This document shows positions 34,358 to 44,221 of a DNA stretch of 54,303 nucleotides, piece by piece; position 1 is the stretch's first letter, and each line of letters opens with the position of its first letter. The stretch comes from Cenarchaeum sp. SB0675_bin_21 (GTDB lineage: Archaea > Thermoproteota > Nitrososphaeria > Nitrososphaerales > Nitrosopumilaceae). Both the position numbers and the translations under genes were made by a program. The notes beneath the pieces were generated by a model. It did not search any database, was not told where the DNA came from, and saw nothing but the letters and a program-made list of their open reading frames with translations. The DNA lies in the NCBI GenBank assembly GCA_009843815.1, contig VYCS01000046.1, positions 1 to 54,303 on the forward strand, read 5' to 3'.

Positions 34358-35088
34358 TGATAAAAGTAATACCCATACATGTGAATCAAGATGTCAAACA
34401 CAGAGACGACATATCTGATATCATAATAGAACATGCAGAACTACAACCAAATGATATCATAGTTGTTGCGCAAAAGGTAGTATCCAAGGCCGAGGGGCAA
34501 CTGATACGACTATCTGATGTATCTCCATCGGAGCTGGCTCGGGGCATAGCTGGCGAATACGGCAAGGATGCCCGAGTTATACAGCTTGTACTGCAGGAGG
34601 CCCGGTTTATAGTTCGCATGGATAATGGTATAATAATTACACAAAGATATGATGGCCATATATGTGCCAACTCGGGCGTGGATACAAGTAATGTGCCCCC
34701 AGATCATGCTTTATTGCTGCCAAAGAGTAGTGATACCAGTGCGCAACACATACGCGATAAGATAAGACATCACATGCAGATGGATGTGGGCGTCATAATA
34801 TCTGATACTTTGGGGAGGCCCTTTAGAGTTGGCCAGACTGATGTATGTGTGGGATGCTCGGGAGTTGCCCCTCTATTGGATCACACCGGGAATCATGATG
34901 TGTATGGGAGGGTGCTGCGCGTCAGTGTGACTGCTGTTGCTGACCAACTGGCGGGCGCTGCTGAGCTGGTAATGGGAAAGACAGACTATGTCCCTATGGC
35001 CATACTGCGGGGTGTTGATGATATGATGGGTGATGGCAGTGTTCAGGATTTGATACGACATAATAATGATCTCTTCAGGCAGATGTAG
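34354..35088 (+). CDS. cofE: Coenzyme F420-0:L-glutamate ligase
   Basis: 244 residues. Adds L-glutamate residues to F420-0 with GTP. Family features: NDIIVVAQKVVSKAEG near the N-terminus, GHICANSGVDTSN, and VIISDTLGRPFRVGQTDVCVGCSG. Only this F420 gene is in the window. Operon with serB through an ATGATG overlap. Confidence 0.92.
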   Translation: MMIKVIPIHVNQDVKHRDDISDIIIEHAELQPNDIIVVAQKVVSKAEGQLIRLSDVSPSELARGIAGEYGKDARVIQLVLQEARFIVRMDNGIIITQRYDGHICANSGVDTSNVPPDHALLLPKSSDTSAQHIRDKIRHHMQMDVGVIISDTLGRPFRVGQTDVCVGCSGVAPLLDHTGNHDVYGRVLRVSVTAVADQLAGAAELVMGKTDYVPMAILRGVDDMMGDGSVQDLIRHNNDLFRQM

Positions 35089-35397
35089 ATGTATAGTTTA
35101 ACTTCAAGTATGATGTAACTATCTGAAATTAATCGTACATTTGAGTTGACCATATGTGTATGACAGCAAAGCATATCCTGTGTACATCAGATACAATCAA
35201 GCCATGCTGTTAACGCTCCAAGTCATGACATTACAAATCATAATACGCGATTCCCCTTGTGATTATCCCTGATAGTATATTGCAGCGAATGTGCTCTGTT
35301 TCTTCTATATTTTACGCTATTGTTCTACAAGTATAATTAATTGACATGATTCAAAGTTTCAGTACCTTTAATTTACCAAAAAATATCGTTGCACAGT
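35089..35397 (+). other. Intergenic region before trxB
   Basis: A/T-rich, no coding frame or RNA gene that I recognise. A TATA-like CTTTAATTTACC near 35367-35378 lies about 25 nt before the trxB ATG at 35398. Confidence 0.4.
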
Positions 35398-36306
35398 ATG
35401 GCAGAACGATATGATGTAATAATTGTGGGAGCGGGACCTGCCGGATATACTGCCGGCATATACTGCTCTAGAGCCGGCCACAACACACTACTACTGTCTG
35501 GAATTCTGCCGGGTGGGCAGCTGGTCAACACGACAGATGTGGAGAACTATCCAGGCTTTCAAGATGGCATAATGGGCCCTGACCTGATGATAAATATGAG
35601 AGCACAGACAGCCAAGATGGGAACTAGGATAATCGATGATGCTGTTCAGCAGGTGGACTTTGGTGGCCCCCTGCGCGTCAAAGGGACAGATGAGTGGTTT
35701 GAGGGCAGAGCAATAATTATAGCCACAGGTGCAGATCCCCGCAAGCTGGGTCTGAAAAGTGAGAGTACCCTGGGCGGCCATGGGGTCTCGTATTGCGCTA
35801 CATGTGATGGGCCATTCTTTAGAGGCCAGGACATCTTTGTAGTTGGCGGAGGTGATACTGCCATGGAGGAGGCTCTATTCCTTACAAAGTTTGGACGACA
35901 GATACACGTGATACACAGACGCGATAAACTGCGCGCTAGTCAGGCGATGCAGAGCCGCGCCTTTGCCAATGAAAAGATACAGTTCCACTGGAACTCAAAA
36001 CTAGTTGACATATCCGGCGAGAATAAAGTAGAGTCTGTAACAATACAGAATATTACATCGGGCCAAGAGACTCGTTTGAGTGCCGGAGCTGTATTTGTGG
36101 CAATAGGACACAACCCCAACACATCACTGTTTAAGGACGTGTTGGAGCTGGACGATGAGGGGTACATTGTGATGAATGGCACACGCACCAGCGTGGAGGG
36201 TGTCTTTGCTGCTGGCGATGTGCATGATAGGCAGTACCGTCAAGCAGTTACTGCTGCAGGTTTTGGCTGTCAGGCAGCCATTGATGTGGACAAGTATCTA
36301 AACTAG
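35398..36306 (+). CDS. trxB: Thioredoxin reductase
   Basis: 302 residues from MAERYDVIIVGAGPAGY; an earlier in-frame ATG at 35389 would add three residues. FAD-binding GAGPAGYTAGIY, redox-active YCATCDGPFF (Cys-Ala-Thr-Cys), NADPH-binding GGGDTAMEEA and the C-terminal FAD motif GVFAAGDVHD. Transfers electrons from NADPH to thioredoxin in the cytoplasm. The stop overlaps the convergent cysteine-synthase gene by four bases. Confidence 0.96.
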   Translation: MAERYDVIIVGAGPAGYTAGIYCSRAGHNTLLLSGILPGGQLVNTTDVENYPGFQDGIMGPDLMINMRAQTAKMGTRIIDDAVQQVDFGGPLRVKGTDEWFEGRAIIIATGADPRKLGLKSESTLGGHGVSYCATCDGPFFRGQDIFVVGGGDTAMEEALFLTKFGRQIHVIHRRDKLRASQAMQSRAFANEKIQFHWNSKLVDISGENKVESVTIQNITSGQETRLSAGAVFVAIGHNPNTSLFKDVLELDDEGYIVMNGTRTSVEGVFAAGDVHDRQYRQAVTAAGFGCQAAIDVDKYLN

Positions 36307-37295
36307 TATGCCAGCTTTGACATATGTGATGAGTCAAGTACTGCCTGCTGGAACTGCTTCTCTGTGAATATATCTCTCTCTTTGTATATGCTGCCGAACT
36401 TGCGCCCATCATCGGCAAATATGCCCACCACTACACCTGATGATACGTCATACTTTTTCATACAGGCGTATACGGCGGCCGATGAAGGACTTACAAGCAG
36501 GTTGTCAGATTTGTATATCTCTTGTACGACACCAAATGCCTCATCATTGGTCACATCGACCCAGTCATCTACTACACCTTCTCTTCTTAAGAATAGGTCC
36601 GGCTTTGCGGACTCTTCAAAGTTGCGCCACCCCTGTATTAGATGGTTCAACTGTGGCTGGCAACCAATTATGCGTATGTCTGGATTCTTCTCTTTGAGGT
36701 ATGTGCCTATACCAGTTATCGTACCTCCTGTACCCACACCCGTAAAGAAGTGTGTTATCTTACCCTGAGTCTGCTTCCATATTTCCGGACCAGTAGCAGT
36801 GTAATGGCCCTTAAAGTTGGCATCATTGCTGTATTGGTTTGGCGAGTAGTATGTGTCTGGTCTTGATGCTGCTATGGATGTGGCAAGCGCAATACTCTGC
36901 TCCGTACCCACTCCTACCTTTGGGCAGAGATCATCAGAAGTCTCATACATCTTGGCACCCAAGTTACGTAGTATCTGTTTGGTCTCTTCGCTGGCCTTTT
37001 CAGGTATCACTATCTCGACCTTATACCCTAGAATTCGGGCTATTCCCATAAGGGCTATCCCCGTATTTCCAGATGTGGGCTCTATTATGACACTCTTGTT
37101 CTTCTTTAGTATGCCTCTTTCTTCTGCATCTCGTATCATGTATAGTGCTGCCCTGTCCTTTACAGAACCAAATGGATTGTGTCCTTCCAGCTTGGCCCAA
37201 TATGAGGTTGTACTGTTTTGTAGTGACTCTAATTGTACAAGTGGCGTGTTCCCTACACGGGATATTGTATCTTGCTTATATACAACACTAGCCAC
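36303..37295 (-). CDS. cysK: Cysteine synthase / PLP-dependent sulfhydrylase family
   Basis: 330 residues, fold-type II PLP enzyme. PLP lysine in HNPFGSVKDRAA, substrate loop TSGNTGIALMG, phosphate-binding GVGTGGTITGIG. Forms cysteine from an activated serine (O-acetyl- or O-phosphoserine) and sulfide; cystathionine beta-synthase activity cannot be excluded. No CBS regulatory domains. Directly adjoins tusA, which starts upstream on the same strand, hinting at linked sulfur handling. Confidence 0.9.
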   Translation of the reverse strand: MASVVYKQDTISRVGNTPLVQLESLQNSTTSYWAKLEGHNPFGSVKDRAALYMIRDAEERGILKKNKSVIIEPTSGNTGIALMGIARILGYKVEIVIPEKASEETKQILRNLGAKMYETSDDLCPKVGVGTEQSIALATSIAASRPDTYYSPNQYSNDANFKGHYTATGPEIWKQTQGKITHFFTGVGTGGTITGIGTYLKEKNPDIRIIGCQPQLNHLIQGWRNFEESAKPDLFLRREGVVDDWVDVTNDEAFGVVQEIYKSDNLLVSPSSAAVYACMKKYDVSSGVVVGIFADDGRKFGSIYKERDIFTEKQFQQAVLDSSHMSKLAY

Positions 37296-37523
37296 TTACT
37301 TCACCTTTTTTATCACAAAGGTTAGTCTTTCCCCGTCCCGTTCTATGTTCAGTAGCTGGTGACCACTGCGGTTGGCCCAACGGGATATGTCCTCCTCAGC
37401 AGCGGGGTCGTCTGCAGACACCTGAATGGTCTGACCTGCCTGCATCTTTTCTATTGCGATCTTTGTGCGAAATACCGGCTCTGGACAGAAGAGTCCTGTG
37501 GCGTCTAGTGTGACATCCGACAT
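37296..37523 (-). CDS. tusA: TusA/SirA family sulfur carrier protein
   Basis: 75 residues with the conserved CPEP motif (LDATGLFCPEPVFRTKIAI) whose Cys carries persulfide sulfur, and the C-terminal strand ERLTFVIKK. TusA-type proteins deliver sulfur for thiolation and cofactor synthesis. Ends immediately before the cysteine-synthase start with no gap. A TATA-like run is visible at about 37540-37552 on the reverse strand. Confidence 0.92.
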   Translation of the reverse strand: MSDVTLDATGLFCPEPVFRTKIAIEKMQAGQTIQVSADDPAAEEDISRWANRSGHQLLNIERDGERLTFVIKKVK

Positions 37524-37771
37524 ATCATACTATACACCATGTATAGTATATTAAAGTCTAATCAAGGTGGAACCCGTACATGCTCAACCACTCTTTTTTC
37601 AGGCGTAAATCGGCGGCATAACGTCATCACCCACACCTAAAACAGGGGAGAAATTGAGTATGTGCCATTGTAATGATGTAAGATACCTGTTGCAGTCATG
37701 CGAACGTATGTGCCCGCATGTACACCTCTGAGGTGTCACGCCATTTGAGCAGACCGTTGGCCCAGATGCGT

Positions 37772-39400
37772 TTAGGGCAAGTATGGCACTATTACATCTG
37801 TATCCTGCACAAAGGTGCCGGTGCGCACCCAGGCCGCATCTCTGACCTCCCATATGCCATAGTTTGTGATGGCCAGATCCCCGTTCTCGTCTAGTCTGTC
37901 GGGAAACACTCCGTGGGTATGGGCAGCTACGTATGGTATGGCCTCCACAAGCCTCTCCGTATCGGTGCTCTGGGTGGACAGTATTGCTTTGCCCAGTATC
38001 AGTATCGCATCATACATGGAGTACAGGAATGTACTGGGCGCCTCGCCAGGCTGCAGGCCTAGCTCTGCAACAAGCCGCGGCTCCAAGTCGTTCCTCAGCG
38101 GACTGGAGGGTGCAGCGACTATCGCCCCGGATAGCGCCACCTTCTCTGAGAAGGCGCCCATGTCGCCATGCGCTACATCCCGATGGTTTACAACCGCCTC
38201 GGAACCATACCACTTGACATCGTCTAGTATGTCATGTTTCATGGCCGATTCAATGAGACTTGCCACCTCCGAGGATGATATCGCCACGATGGCCGCGTTA
38301 GATATGCCGTCGATTTCATCCGCCAAACTCTGCGCCACATCATCAAAGTTTGTGGTGTCTGTGGGGTAGGGGACGCCTGCCGCCACTACGCTACCTCTCT
38401 TCTCCATCTCCACGGCTAATGCGCGATAAAGTCCCTGCCCATAAGGATCATCGCGGTATGCGACAACCACGGAGATTATGCCGTCATCTACCATAATCCT
38501 TGCCAGCGCCTTGGCCTGGTTGGTGTCATCTGGCGTGATTCTAAATATGTGGTCTGGTAATGACAGTGACGGGGCCGTAGAACAACAGGATATTACAAGC
38601 ATGTCGTTGTGATGTATATGTTCCCGGATCGCACTTATCGAGCCGCTGGACGACGGACCCACAATCAAACGTATGTCCTCATCTGTAAACTCCTGTATGC
38701 TTTCTAGCGCCTCGTCTGCCTTCAGTCCAGAGTCCTTTACCACCAACTCCAGCCGCCACTGCTCGCCAATGGACTCTAGATACTGGTTGTAGTCGCTGAC
38801 TGCCATGTTCGCGGCCACTATTCTGTCCATCCCCCTCTCCAAGGACATCCGTACCATCAGACCGATATTCTGGGGTCCGCGAATCTCAGATGTCCGACAT
38901 GTTGTATCGGGGTTTCCCTCGTATGTGATGTCTAGTGTGGCCTTGGCGGGCAATCCCGGCTCGCTGTCAGTTACGCTTATTGGTATTATCAGGGGGCTGT
39001 ACTGCGGAATCAGGAGCGGGTATTTCATGCCATCATGACGACCCAGCAGGTTGACGCTCATATGCTCCTTCTCTGTCGTGTAGGATGCGTGGGCCAAGGT
39101 GGTGGTGCCCAGCCGTATAGAGCCTCCGTCTATCACATAGTGGTCTGATGGATCATTGTGCGGTACAAAAAGATTTAGTCCGTACGCCAGAATCGTGTCT
39201 GTGCAGGTTACGGCCACATTATATGTGGCACTGTAGGCGGCATCACCAATCGTGGTTTTGAGAGATACTGTCTCAATCTCGGACAGGTGTGCCTGAGCCG
39301 TCAGGGGCACCAACACCATGATCAAGCCTATAACACAGATGGCCGATATATACACCACATTACTGGACGATAACTCCAATATCTGCCTCAGCTCCAACAT
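37772..39400 (-). CDS. Secreted/anchored periplasmic-binding-protein-like receptor (Peripla_BP_6)
   Basis: 542 residues. N-terminal hydrophobic segment at about 15-36 (VVYISAICVIGLIMVLVPL) ending AQA: signal peptide or anchor. Residues 40-180 form an extracellular beta-rich domain; from about 180 on there is a type-1 periplasmic binding fold related to branched-chain amino acid receptors: DRIVAANMAVSDYNQYL, IRLIVGPSSSGSISAIREH, ISCCSTAPSLSLPDHIFRITPDD, YRDDPYGQGLYRALAVEMEKRG. No permease or ATPase genes are adjacent, so the ligand and transporter are unknown. Base composition is G+C-rich like the gcv cluster to its right. Confidence 0.85.
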   Translation of the reverse strand: MLELRQILELSSSNVVYISAICVIGLIMVLVPLTAQAHLSEIETVSLKTTIGDAAYSATYNVAVTCTDTILAYGLNLFVPHNDPSDHYVIDGGSIRLGTTTLAHASYTTEKEHMSVNLLGRHDGMKYPLLIPQYSPLIIPISVTDSEPGLPAKATLDITYEGNPDTTCRTSEIRGPQNIGLMVRMSLERGMDRIVAANMAVSDYNQYLESIGEQWRLELVVKDSGLKADEALESIQEFTDEDIRLIVGPSSSGSISAIREHIHHNDMLVISCCSTAPSLSLPDHIFRITPDDTNQAKALARIMVDDGIISVVVAYRDDPYGQGLYRALAVEMEKRGSVVAAGVPYPTDTTNFDDVAQSLADEIDGISNAAIVAISSSEVASLIESAMKHDILDDVKWYGSEAVVNHRDVAHGDMGAFSEKVALSGAIVAAPSSPLRNDLEPRLVAELGLQPGEAPSTFLYSMYDAILILGKAILSTQSTDTERLVEAIPYVAAHTHGVFPDRLDENGDLAITNYGIWEVRDAAWVRTGTFVQDTDVIVPYLP

Positions 39401-39713
39401 ATGTTGTGGCCTGTATAATGCTACTTAAACGTGGAGTAAAAAGTATTCAGGCAAGGGCAAGATGTTTGCCATTAGTACAACCGCGCAGGTATGATGGTAC
39501 GGCTCAAGAGTTCAATGACGATTTTAATGCCATACGGTATTTGGTCAGGTCGTGCCTATTTTTCTAAGTAAAAAACCACTTTTTATGCGTAAACGTTACA
39601 CTTAGCTGACCAAGTACGCCATATGTGTGACATGCGCAAGATGCAGAGATGGAACTTGCCAATTCCTAACAAGGATAAATCCTGGAATATGAGCGAATAG
39701 CTTTTTAAAGAAG
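39401..39713. other. Intergenic region between the binding protein and gcvH
   Basis: Contains the divergent promoters. The only marked elements are GGATAAATCC (39672-39681), a possible gcvH TATA box, and the palindrome CTTTTTAAAG (39701-39710) directly before the start codon. No glycine-riboswitch-like structure is evident. Confidence 0.4.
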
Positions 39714-40109
39714 ATGTCCAAATCTGACCTGTTGGCTAGGAGATACACCAAGGAGCACGAATGGGTGGACACAGCAGACGACGGCATAATCGTGGGAATT
39801 ACGGAATTTGCACAGGATCAGCTCGGAGATGTGGTCTCTGTTGAGCTGCCCGAAGTCGGTATCTCTTACAGGCATAATGATGCCATAGCAATAATAGACT
39901 CCGTAAAGACATCAACGGATGTATACAGTCCGGTGGATGGGCGGGTTACACATGTCAACGAGAATCTGCTATCACAGCCCGAACTGATCAACAAGTCGCC
40001 ATACCAGGACGGGTGGATTGTAAAGATGGCGCCGGAGAATTCGGCCCAGCTGGAATCTTTGCTCACTCGGGATCAGTACGACGAATCGGTTGGGAACGCT
40101 GAGAAATAA
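39714..40109 (+). CDS. gcvH: Glycine cleavage system H protein
   Basis: 131-residue lipoyl carrier that shuttles the aminomethyl group among P, T and L proteins. KEHEWVD and GITEFAQDQLGDVVSVELPEVG are present, with the lipoylated Lys in IDSVKTSTDVYSP. First gene of the cluster; gcvPA starts at the next base after the stop. Confidence 0.97.
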   Translation: MSKSDLLARRYTKEHEWVDTADDGIIVGITEFAQDQLGDVVSVELPEVGISYRHNDAIAIIDSVKTSTDVYSPVDGRVTHVNENLLSQPELINKSPYQDGWIVKMAPENSAQLESLLTRDQYDESVGNAEK

Positions 40110-41366
40110 ATGAACTACATTCCGCACACAGGTAAGCACATATCAAAGATGCTCGCCGCAATAGACTGCCGGACGGTTGATGAGCTTGTACCGGATCAGG
40201 TTCCCCGGGCAGCAAGGCTGGACCTCGGCGAACCAATGAGCGAGATGGATGTGGTATCATATATCGAGTCGCTTGCAGCAAAGAACACACAGACCAAGTG
40301 CTTTGCCGGGGGCGGCTCATACGACCACTACATCCCCTCTGCCATAAGTCACATAGTTCTAAGGGGGGAATTTCTCACCGCATACACCCCGTATCAGGCA
40401 GAGGCAAGCCAAGGGATGCTGCAGGCTCTATATGAATACCAATCATACATATGCCTGCTCACCGGAATGGATGTCTCCAACGCGTCACTGTATGACGGAG
40501 CCTCGGCCCTGGCAGAAGCCGTACTCTTGGCCCACTCATACACAAAAAGAAGAGGAGTTTTCGTGGATGTGGGATTGAATCCAGCATACCTTCAGGTTCT
40601 CAGGACATACTGTGAGGGAGCCGACATCTTCATCTCAGATACCATAAACGACGATGTGGCATGCGTCATACAACAGGTGCCTGCCTTTGATGGTTCTATA
40701 AAGGATCCTACACACATGGCAGAGAAGGCTCACCGGAATGGATCTCTCTTCATAAGCTGCATATCGGATCCCACATCGCTGGCCATCATGCGTCCCCCCG
40801 GAGAGGCAGGGGCGGACATGGTAACGGGCGAGGGGCAGTCGTTCGGAATACCCAAAAGCTTTGGGGGCCCGTGTCTGGGGTTCATGGCAGTCAGGAGTGC
40901 GCTTACCAAGAAACTACCCGGAAGGATAGTGGGCGCGACTCAAGACGGGTCCGGCAGGCGGGGATTTGTCCTTACGCTACAGGCAAGAGAGCAGTTCATC
41001 AGGCGGGAACGCGCCACCAGCAACATAACGACAAACCAGACGCTCTTGGCGCTGTCTGCAACCATATACCTGGCCCTGCTGGGAAGGACCGGCCTTCGGT
41101 CGGTTGCCCATACCTCGTACCGTCGGGCGCACCGGCTGCAGCAGATGCTTCACACAAGGGGATTCCGAACCATAACGCCGGGTCCATTCTACAACGAGTT
41201 TCTTGTAGAGACACCAAGGTCCGCAACGGACATACTAGAACGCCTACAGCGGTGCGGCATACTGGGCGGAATTGCAGTGGACGACCACCAGCTGCTTGTA
41301 TGCTGCACAGAAAAGAATACCGTACCAGACATGGAGACGTATGCGAGGGGTGTATCCATGCAATGA
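40110..41366 (+). CDS. gcvPA: Glycine dehydrogenase (decarboxylating) subunit 1
   Basis: 418 residues, somewhat short for the family. N-terminal half of the split P protein: CFAGGGSYDHYIPSAISHIV, YTPYQAEASQGMLQALYEYQ, NASLYDGASALAEAV and GEGQSFGIPKSFGGPCLGF. Works with GcvPB as an alpha2beta2 PLP enzyme. Stop overlaps gcvPB as ATGA. Confidence 0.96.
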   Translation: MNYIPHTGKHISKMLAAIDCRTVDELVPDQVPRAARLDLGEPMSEMDVVSYIESLAAKNTQTKCFAGGGSYDHYIPSAISHIVLRGEFLTAYTPYQAEASQGMLQALYEYQSYICLLTGMDVSNASLYDGASALAEAVLLAHSYTKRRGVFVDVGLNPAYLQVLRTYCEGADIFISDTINDDVACVIQQVPAFDGSIKDPTHMAEKAHRNGSLFISCISDPTSLAIMRPPGEAGADMVTGEGQSFGIPKSFGGPCLGFMAVRSALTKKLPGRIVGATQDGSGRRGFVLTLQAREQFIRRERATSNITTNQTLLALSATIYLALLGRTGLRSVAHTSYRRAHRLQQMLHTRGFRTITPGPFYNEFLVETPRSATDILERLQRCGILGGIAVDDHQLLVCCTEKNTVPDMETYARGVSMQ

Positions 41367-42808
41367 TTGCGCAAGACCAGAACACACCTGAGAATCTTAT
41401 CTTTGATTACGACCAAGCAAACACCGGACACATCCGCACAGATGAAGATGGCATAAAAGACCAGTTTCCCGAACGGGACTACTTGCCCCTGCCGGATGTA
41501 AGCGAGATGCAGGTGATCCGCCACTATACGGAGCTCTCCAGAAAAAACTATGGAATAGACACCGGCATATACCCGCTGGGCTCGTGTACCATGAAGTACA
41601 ACCCGCGCGTAAACGAGGATCTGGCCAGGCTTCCCGGATTCGCAGGCATGCATCCCCACGCCCCACCGCCCCACGCGCAGGGCGCGCTGGAGGTCATGTG
41701 GGATCTGCAGGAGGCCCTAAAGGAGATCACAGGTATGGATGCATTCAGCCTGCAGCCTGCCGCCGGCTCCCAGGGGGAGCTGCTGGGGGTAATGATCGCC
41801 AAGAGGTACTTTGCAGAGATGGGCGAGAGGCGCACCCGAATAATAATTCCGGACTCGGCGCACGGAACGAATCCCGCCACTGCCGCCACATGCCGGTTCC
41901 AGACAGTAACGGTACGTAGCGACGAGCGCGGTAACATGGATTTAGGTGGGTTCCGGAAGGCCATAGGGGACGACGTGGCCGTGGTGATGATCACAAACCC
42001 CAACACACTGGGATTCTACGAGGAGCACCTTCAGGAGATAACTGAACTATCAAGGAAGCACGGAACGCTTCTGTACTGCGATGGGGCAAACATGAACGCG
42101 ATGCTGGGAATCAGCAAGCCTGCGGAGCAGGGATTTGACATGATGCACTTGAACCTGCACAAGACCTTCTCCACCCCGCACGGTGGCGGCGGTCCCGGTG
42201 GCGGCGCCTTGGGTGTCAGATCATTCCTAGAGGAGTACCTGCCAGTGCCGAGGATTGTGAGGCATGATAGTGATTCCACGTTTGATCTAGACTATAACTA
42301 CGATAAGAGCATCGGCAGGGTCCACTCGTTTTATGGAAACTTTGGAATCATGCTCAGGGCCTTGGCGTATATCAAATCGTGGGGATCCGACATTGTGAAT
42401 GTCTCGGAGGCCGCCCTCCTGAATGCAAACTACCTTCTGGGTCTCATAAGGGATGTATTTGATGTGCCGTATGACCGGCGGTGCGCCCACGAGTTTGTGG
42501 TGTCCACAAGGCGGTTCGGCGAGAAGAGCGCCCTGAACATGGCAAAAAGAATGATCGACTACGGCTTCCACCCACCTACCGTATACTTTCCGCTTATAGT
42601 AAAGGAGGCTCTAATGATAGAGCCCACTGAGACGGAGAGCAAGGAGACGCTGGACCGGCTTGCCGGTGCGCTCGCTGCGATAGCGCGTGAGGCGGAGCAG
42701 AATCCGGACATGCTCGATGGCGCCCCTCACACCACGGCCACCAGACGGTTGGACGAGGTGATGGCCGCGCGGCATCTTGACCTGCGCTGGAGACCACCGG
42801 AGGAATAA
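41363..42808 (+). CDS. gcvPB: Glycine dehydrogenase (decarboxylating) subunit 2
   Basis: 481 residues from the ATG at 41363 (MIAQDQNTPENLIFDY); the long frame upstream is only the third frame of gcvPA. PLP-binding Lys is in MHLNLHKTFSTPHGGGGPG; other motifs are YPLGSCTMKYNPRVNE, PDSAHGTNPATAA and YCDGANMNAMLG. Decarboxylates glycine and passes the aminomethyl group to GcvH. Confidence 0.97.
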   Translation: MIAQDQNTPENLIFDYDQANTGHIRTDEDGIKDQFPERDYLPLPDVSEMQVIRHYTELSRKNYGIDTGIYPLGSCTMKYNPRVNEDLARLPGFAGMHPHAPPPHAQGALEVMWDLQEALKEITGMDAFSLQPAAGSQGELLGVMIAKRYFAEMGERRTRIIIPDSAHGTNPATAATCRFQTVTVRSDERGNMDLGGFRKAIGDDVAVVMITNPNTLGFYEEHLQEITELSRKHGTLLYCDGANMNAMLGISKPAEQGFDMMHLNLHKTFSTPHGGGGPGGGALGVRSFLEEYLPVPRIVRHDSDSTFDLDYNYDKSIGRVHSFYGNFGIMLRALAYIKSWGSDIVNVSEAALLNANYLLGLIRDVFDVPYDRRCAHEFVVSTRRFGEKSALNMAKRMIDYGFHPPTVYFPLIVKEALMIEPTETESKETLDRLAGALAAIAREAEQNPDMLDGAPHTTATRRLDEVMAARHLDLRWRPPEE

Positions 42809-42811
42809 CGC

Positions 42812-43117
42812 ATGGACCCTGACCGGGACAGCACGGTCGTAACCGTACATGTGGCAAAGCTGGAGAAGATGGTGAGAATAAGGCTGGACTATTCCCGCCA
42901 ATCACGTACGATAAGGTACATAAGGATCACAGGAGACTTTTTCATGCATCCGGAGGATTCGATAGATGGCCTAGAGGAGGGGCTACTGGGGACAGAGCTG
43001 GAAAGGGATGCCCTGAGGCAGAGAATCTCCTCGGCCCTTGCCGGTACCAGATGCTTTGGGTTTGATGCCGAATCGCTGACGGGGGCAATACTGGACGCGG
43101 GAGGCGATGCGCCATAA
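42812..43117 (+). CDS. lplB: Lipoate-protein ligase accessory (C-terminal) subunit
   Basis: 101 residues: VTVHVAKLEKMVRIRLDYS.. then ITGDFFMHPEDSIDGLEEGLLG, which is the LplA C-terminal/LplB fold found as a separate subunit in archaeal bipartite lipoate ligases. It is needed for lipoate activation by the catalytic LplA encoded next. Three bases after gcvPB; its TAA overlaps the probable start of lplA. Confidence 0.85.
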   Translation: MDPDRDSTVVTVHVAKLEKMVRIRLDYSRQSRTIRYIRITGDFFMHPEDSIDGLEEGLLGTELERDALRQRISSALAGTRCFGFDAESLTGAILDAGGDAP

Positions 43118-43848
43118 GGTTTGAGCGCATCAAGATACTGGAGACCGGCTTGGGCGCGGGCCCGTGGAACATGGCCGTGGATGAGTGTCTCCTGTATAGG
43201 TATGGCGCCGCCGGGGACACTGTTTTACGGTTATACGGCTGGTCCCGGCCCTGCATAACGATAGGCTACTTTCAGGGAGTGCGCGAAGAGGTCAATCTGG
43301 AGCGGTGCGAGCACAGCCAGGTGGATGTCGTAAGGCGAATCACCGGCGGGGGTGCGGTGTTTCACGACATGGAGGTCACATACTCGCTGGTCACCAAGAG
43401 GTTTCATTCAGATATAATGGCATCATACCGGAGCATATGCGACATGGTGGTATTGGGGCTGGGCCACATGGGCTTGGACGCGTCATTCTCTCCCCTCAAC
43501 GATGTCACCGTAAATGGGAAGAAGGTCTGCGGCAACGCCCAGACAAGAAAGGGTGGTGCTCTGCTGCAGCACGGTACCATACTACTGGATGTGGATGTGG
43601 AAAAGATGTTCTCGCTGCTCAACGTGCCCACTGCAAAGATCCGGGACAAGGCCATTGCGGGCGTGAAGGAGAGGGTGGCGGGCATTGGCCGTACATTCGA
43701 ACAGACCGTTGATGCACTAAAGAGGGGGGCGCAGGATGCGTTTGGCTGTGGGCTGGACACCATGTCGCTGTCCGGAAAGGACATTGCAGAATGCAGGAGG
43801 ATAATGGCTGCAAGATACTCCCAAAGGTCGTGGACGCACAAAAGATGA
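43114..43848 (+). CDS. lplA: Lipoate-protein ligase A, catalytic subunit (bipartite type)
   Basis: Attaches lipoate or octanoate to the lysine of GcvH. RRITGGGAVFHD, the central VNGKKVCGNAQTRKGGALLQHGTIL (catalytic Lys) and TKIRDKAIAGVKERV-type C-terminal elements are present. The first standard start codon in frame is a TTG at 43150, which would delete the N-terminal strand. Upstream residues RFERIKILETGLGAGPWNMA match the family and lead back to an ATA at 43114, overlapping the lplB TAA as ATAA. I therefore place the start there, with reservation. Confidence 0.85.
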   Translation: MRFERIKILETGLGAGPWNMAVDECLLYRYGAAGDTVLRLYGWSRPCITIGYFQGVREEVNLERCEHSQVDVVRRITGGGAVFHDMEVTYSLVTKRFHSDIMASYRSICDMVVLGLGHMGLDASFSPLNDVTVNGKKVCGNAQTRKGGALLQHGTILLDVDVEKMFSLLNVPTAKIRDKAIAGVKERVAGIGRTFEQTVDALKRGAQDAFGCGLDTMSLSGKDIAECRRIMAARYSQRSWTHKR

Positions 43849-44221
43849 TATGGAAGCATAGGTTGCCCTACCCGGCATTGTCGGAAGCCAAAACCCGCAG
43901 GTGCTCCCGCCACGCGGGGGACCATATACGTGATTAAAAATTATCACTGAAACATTGGGGATGGCAAATTTGCCTTAACTTTATGGATAAACTGGAACAT
44001 GCCTGTATGGGCAGATCCCCCGTGCAGTCGGCAGTATGGGCTTGGATGACACACTTGGGTGCGGCGAGGGTTGGCTATACATTAGGTGGCGCAGTGTCTG
44101 ATTCTTGGGGATGTAAAGTTACACCAATCTGACACAACTTTGATCGTCAGATGGATCACTTTGCATTTCCAGCATCCTACAGAAGAGCGATATTTATTGT
44201 GTATAGTACATACTCCCTACC
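43849..44221. other. Intergenic region before lpd
   Basis: No gene recognised. An imperfect inverted repeat with 9 of 10 paired bases lies at 44094-44103 and 44126-44135. A TATA-like ATATTTATT (about 44189-44197) is about 28 nt before the lpd ATG. Confidence 0.4.

Noticed and set aside
39401-39713. Glycine riboswitch upstream of gcvH
   Set aside because: I could not find the conserved stem pattern, and the predicted transcript start leaves little or no leader.
40871-41362. Long N-terminal extension of gcvPB
   Set aside because: This part of the frame is an out-of-phase reading of gcvPA; the ATGA overlap at 41363 and the family N-terminus define the real start.
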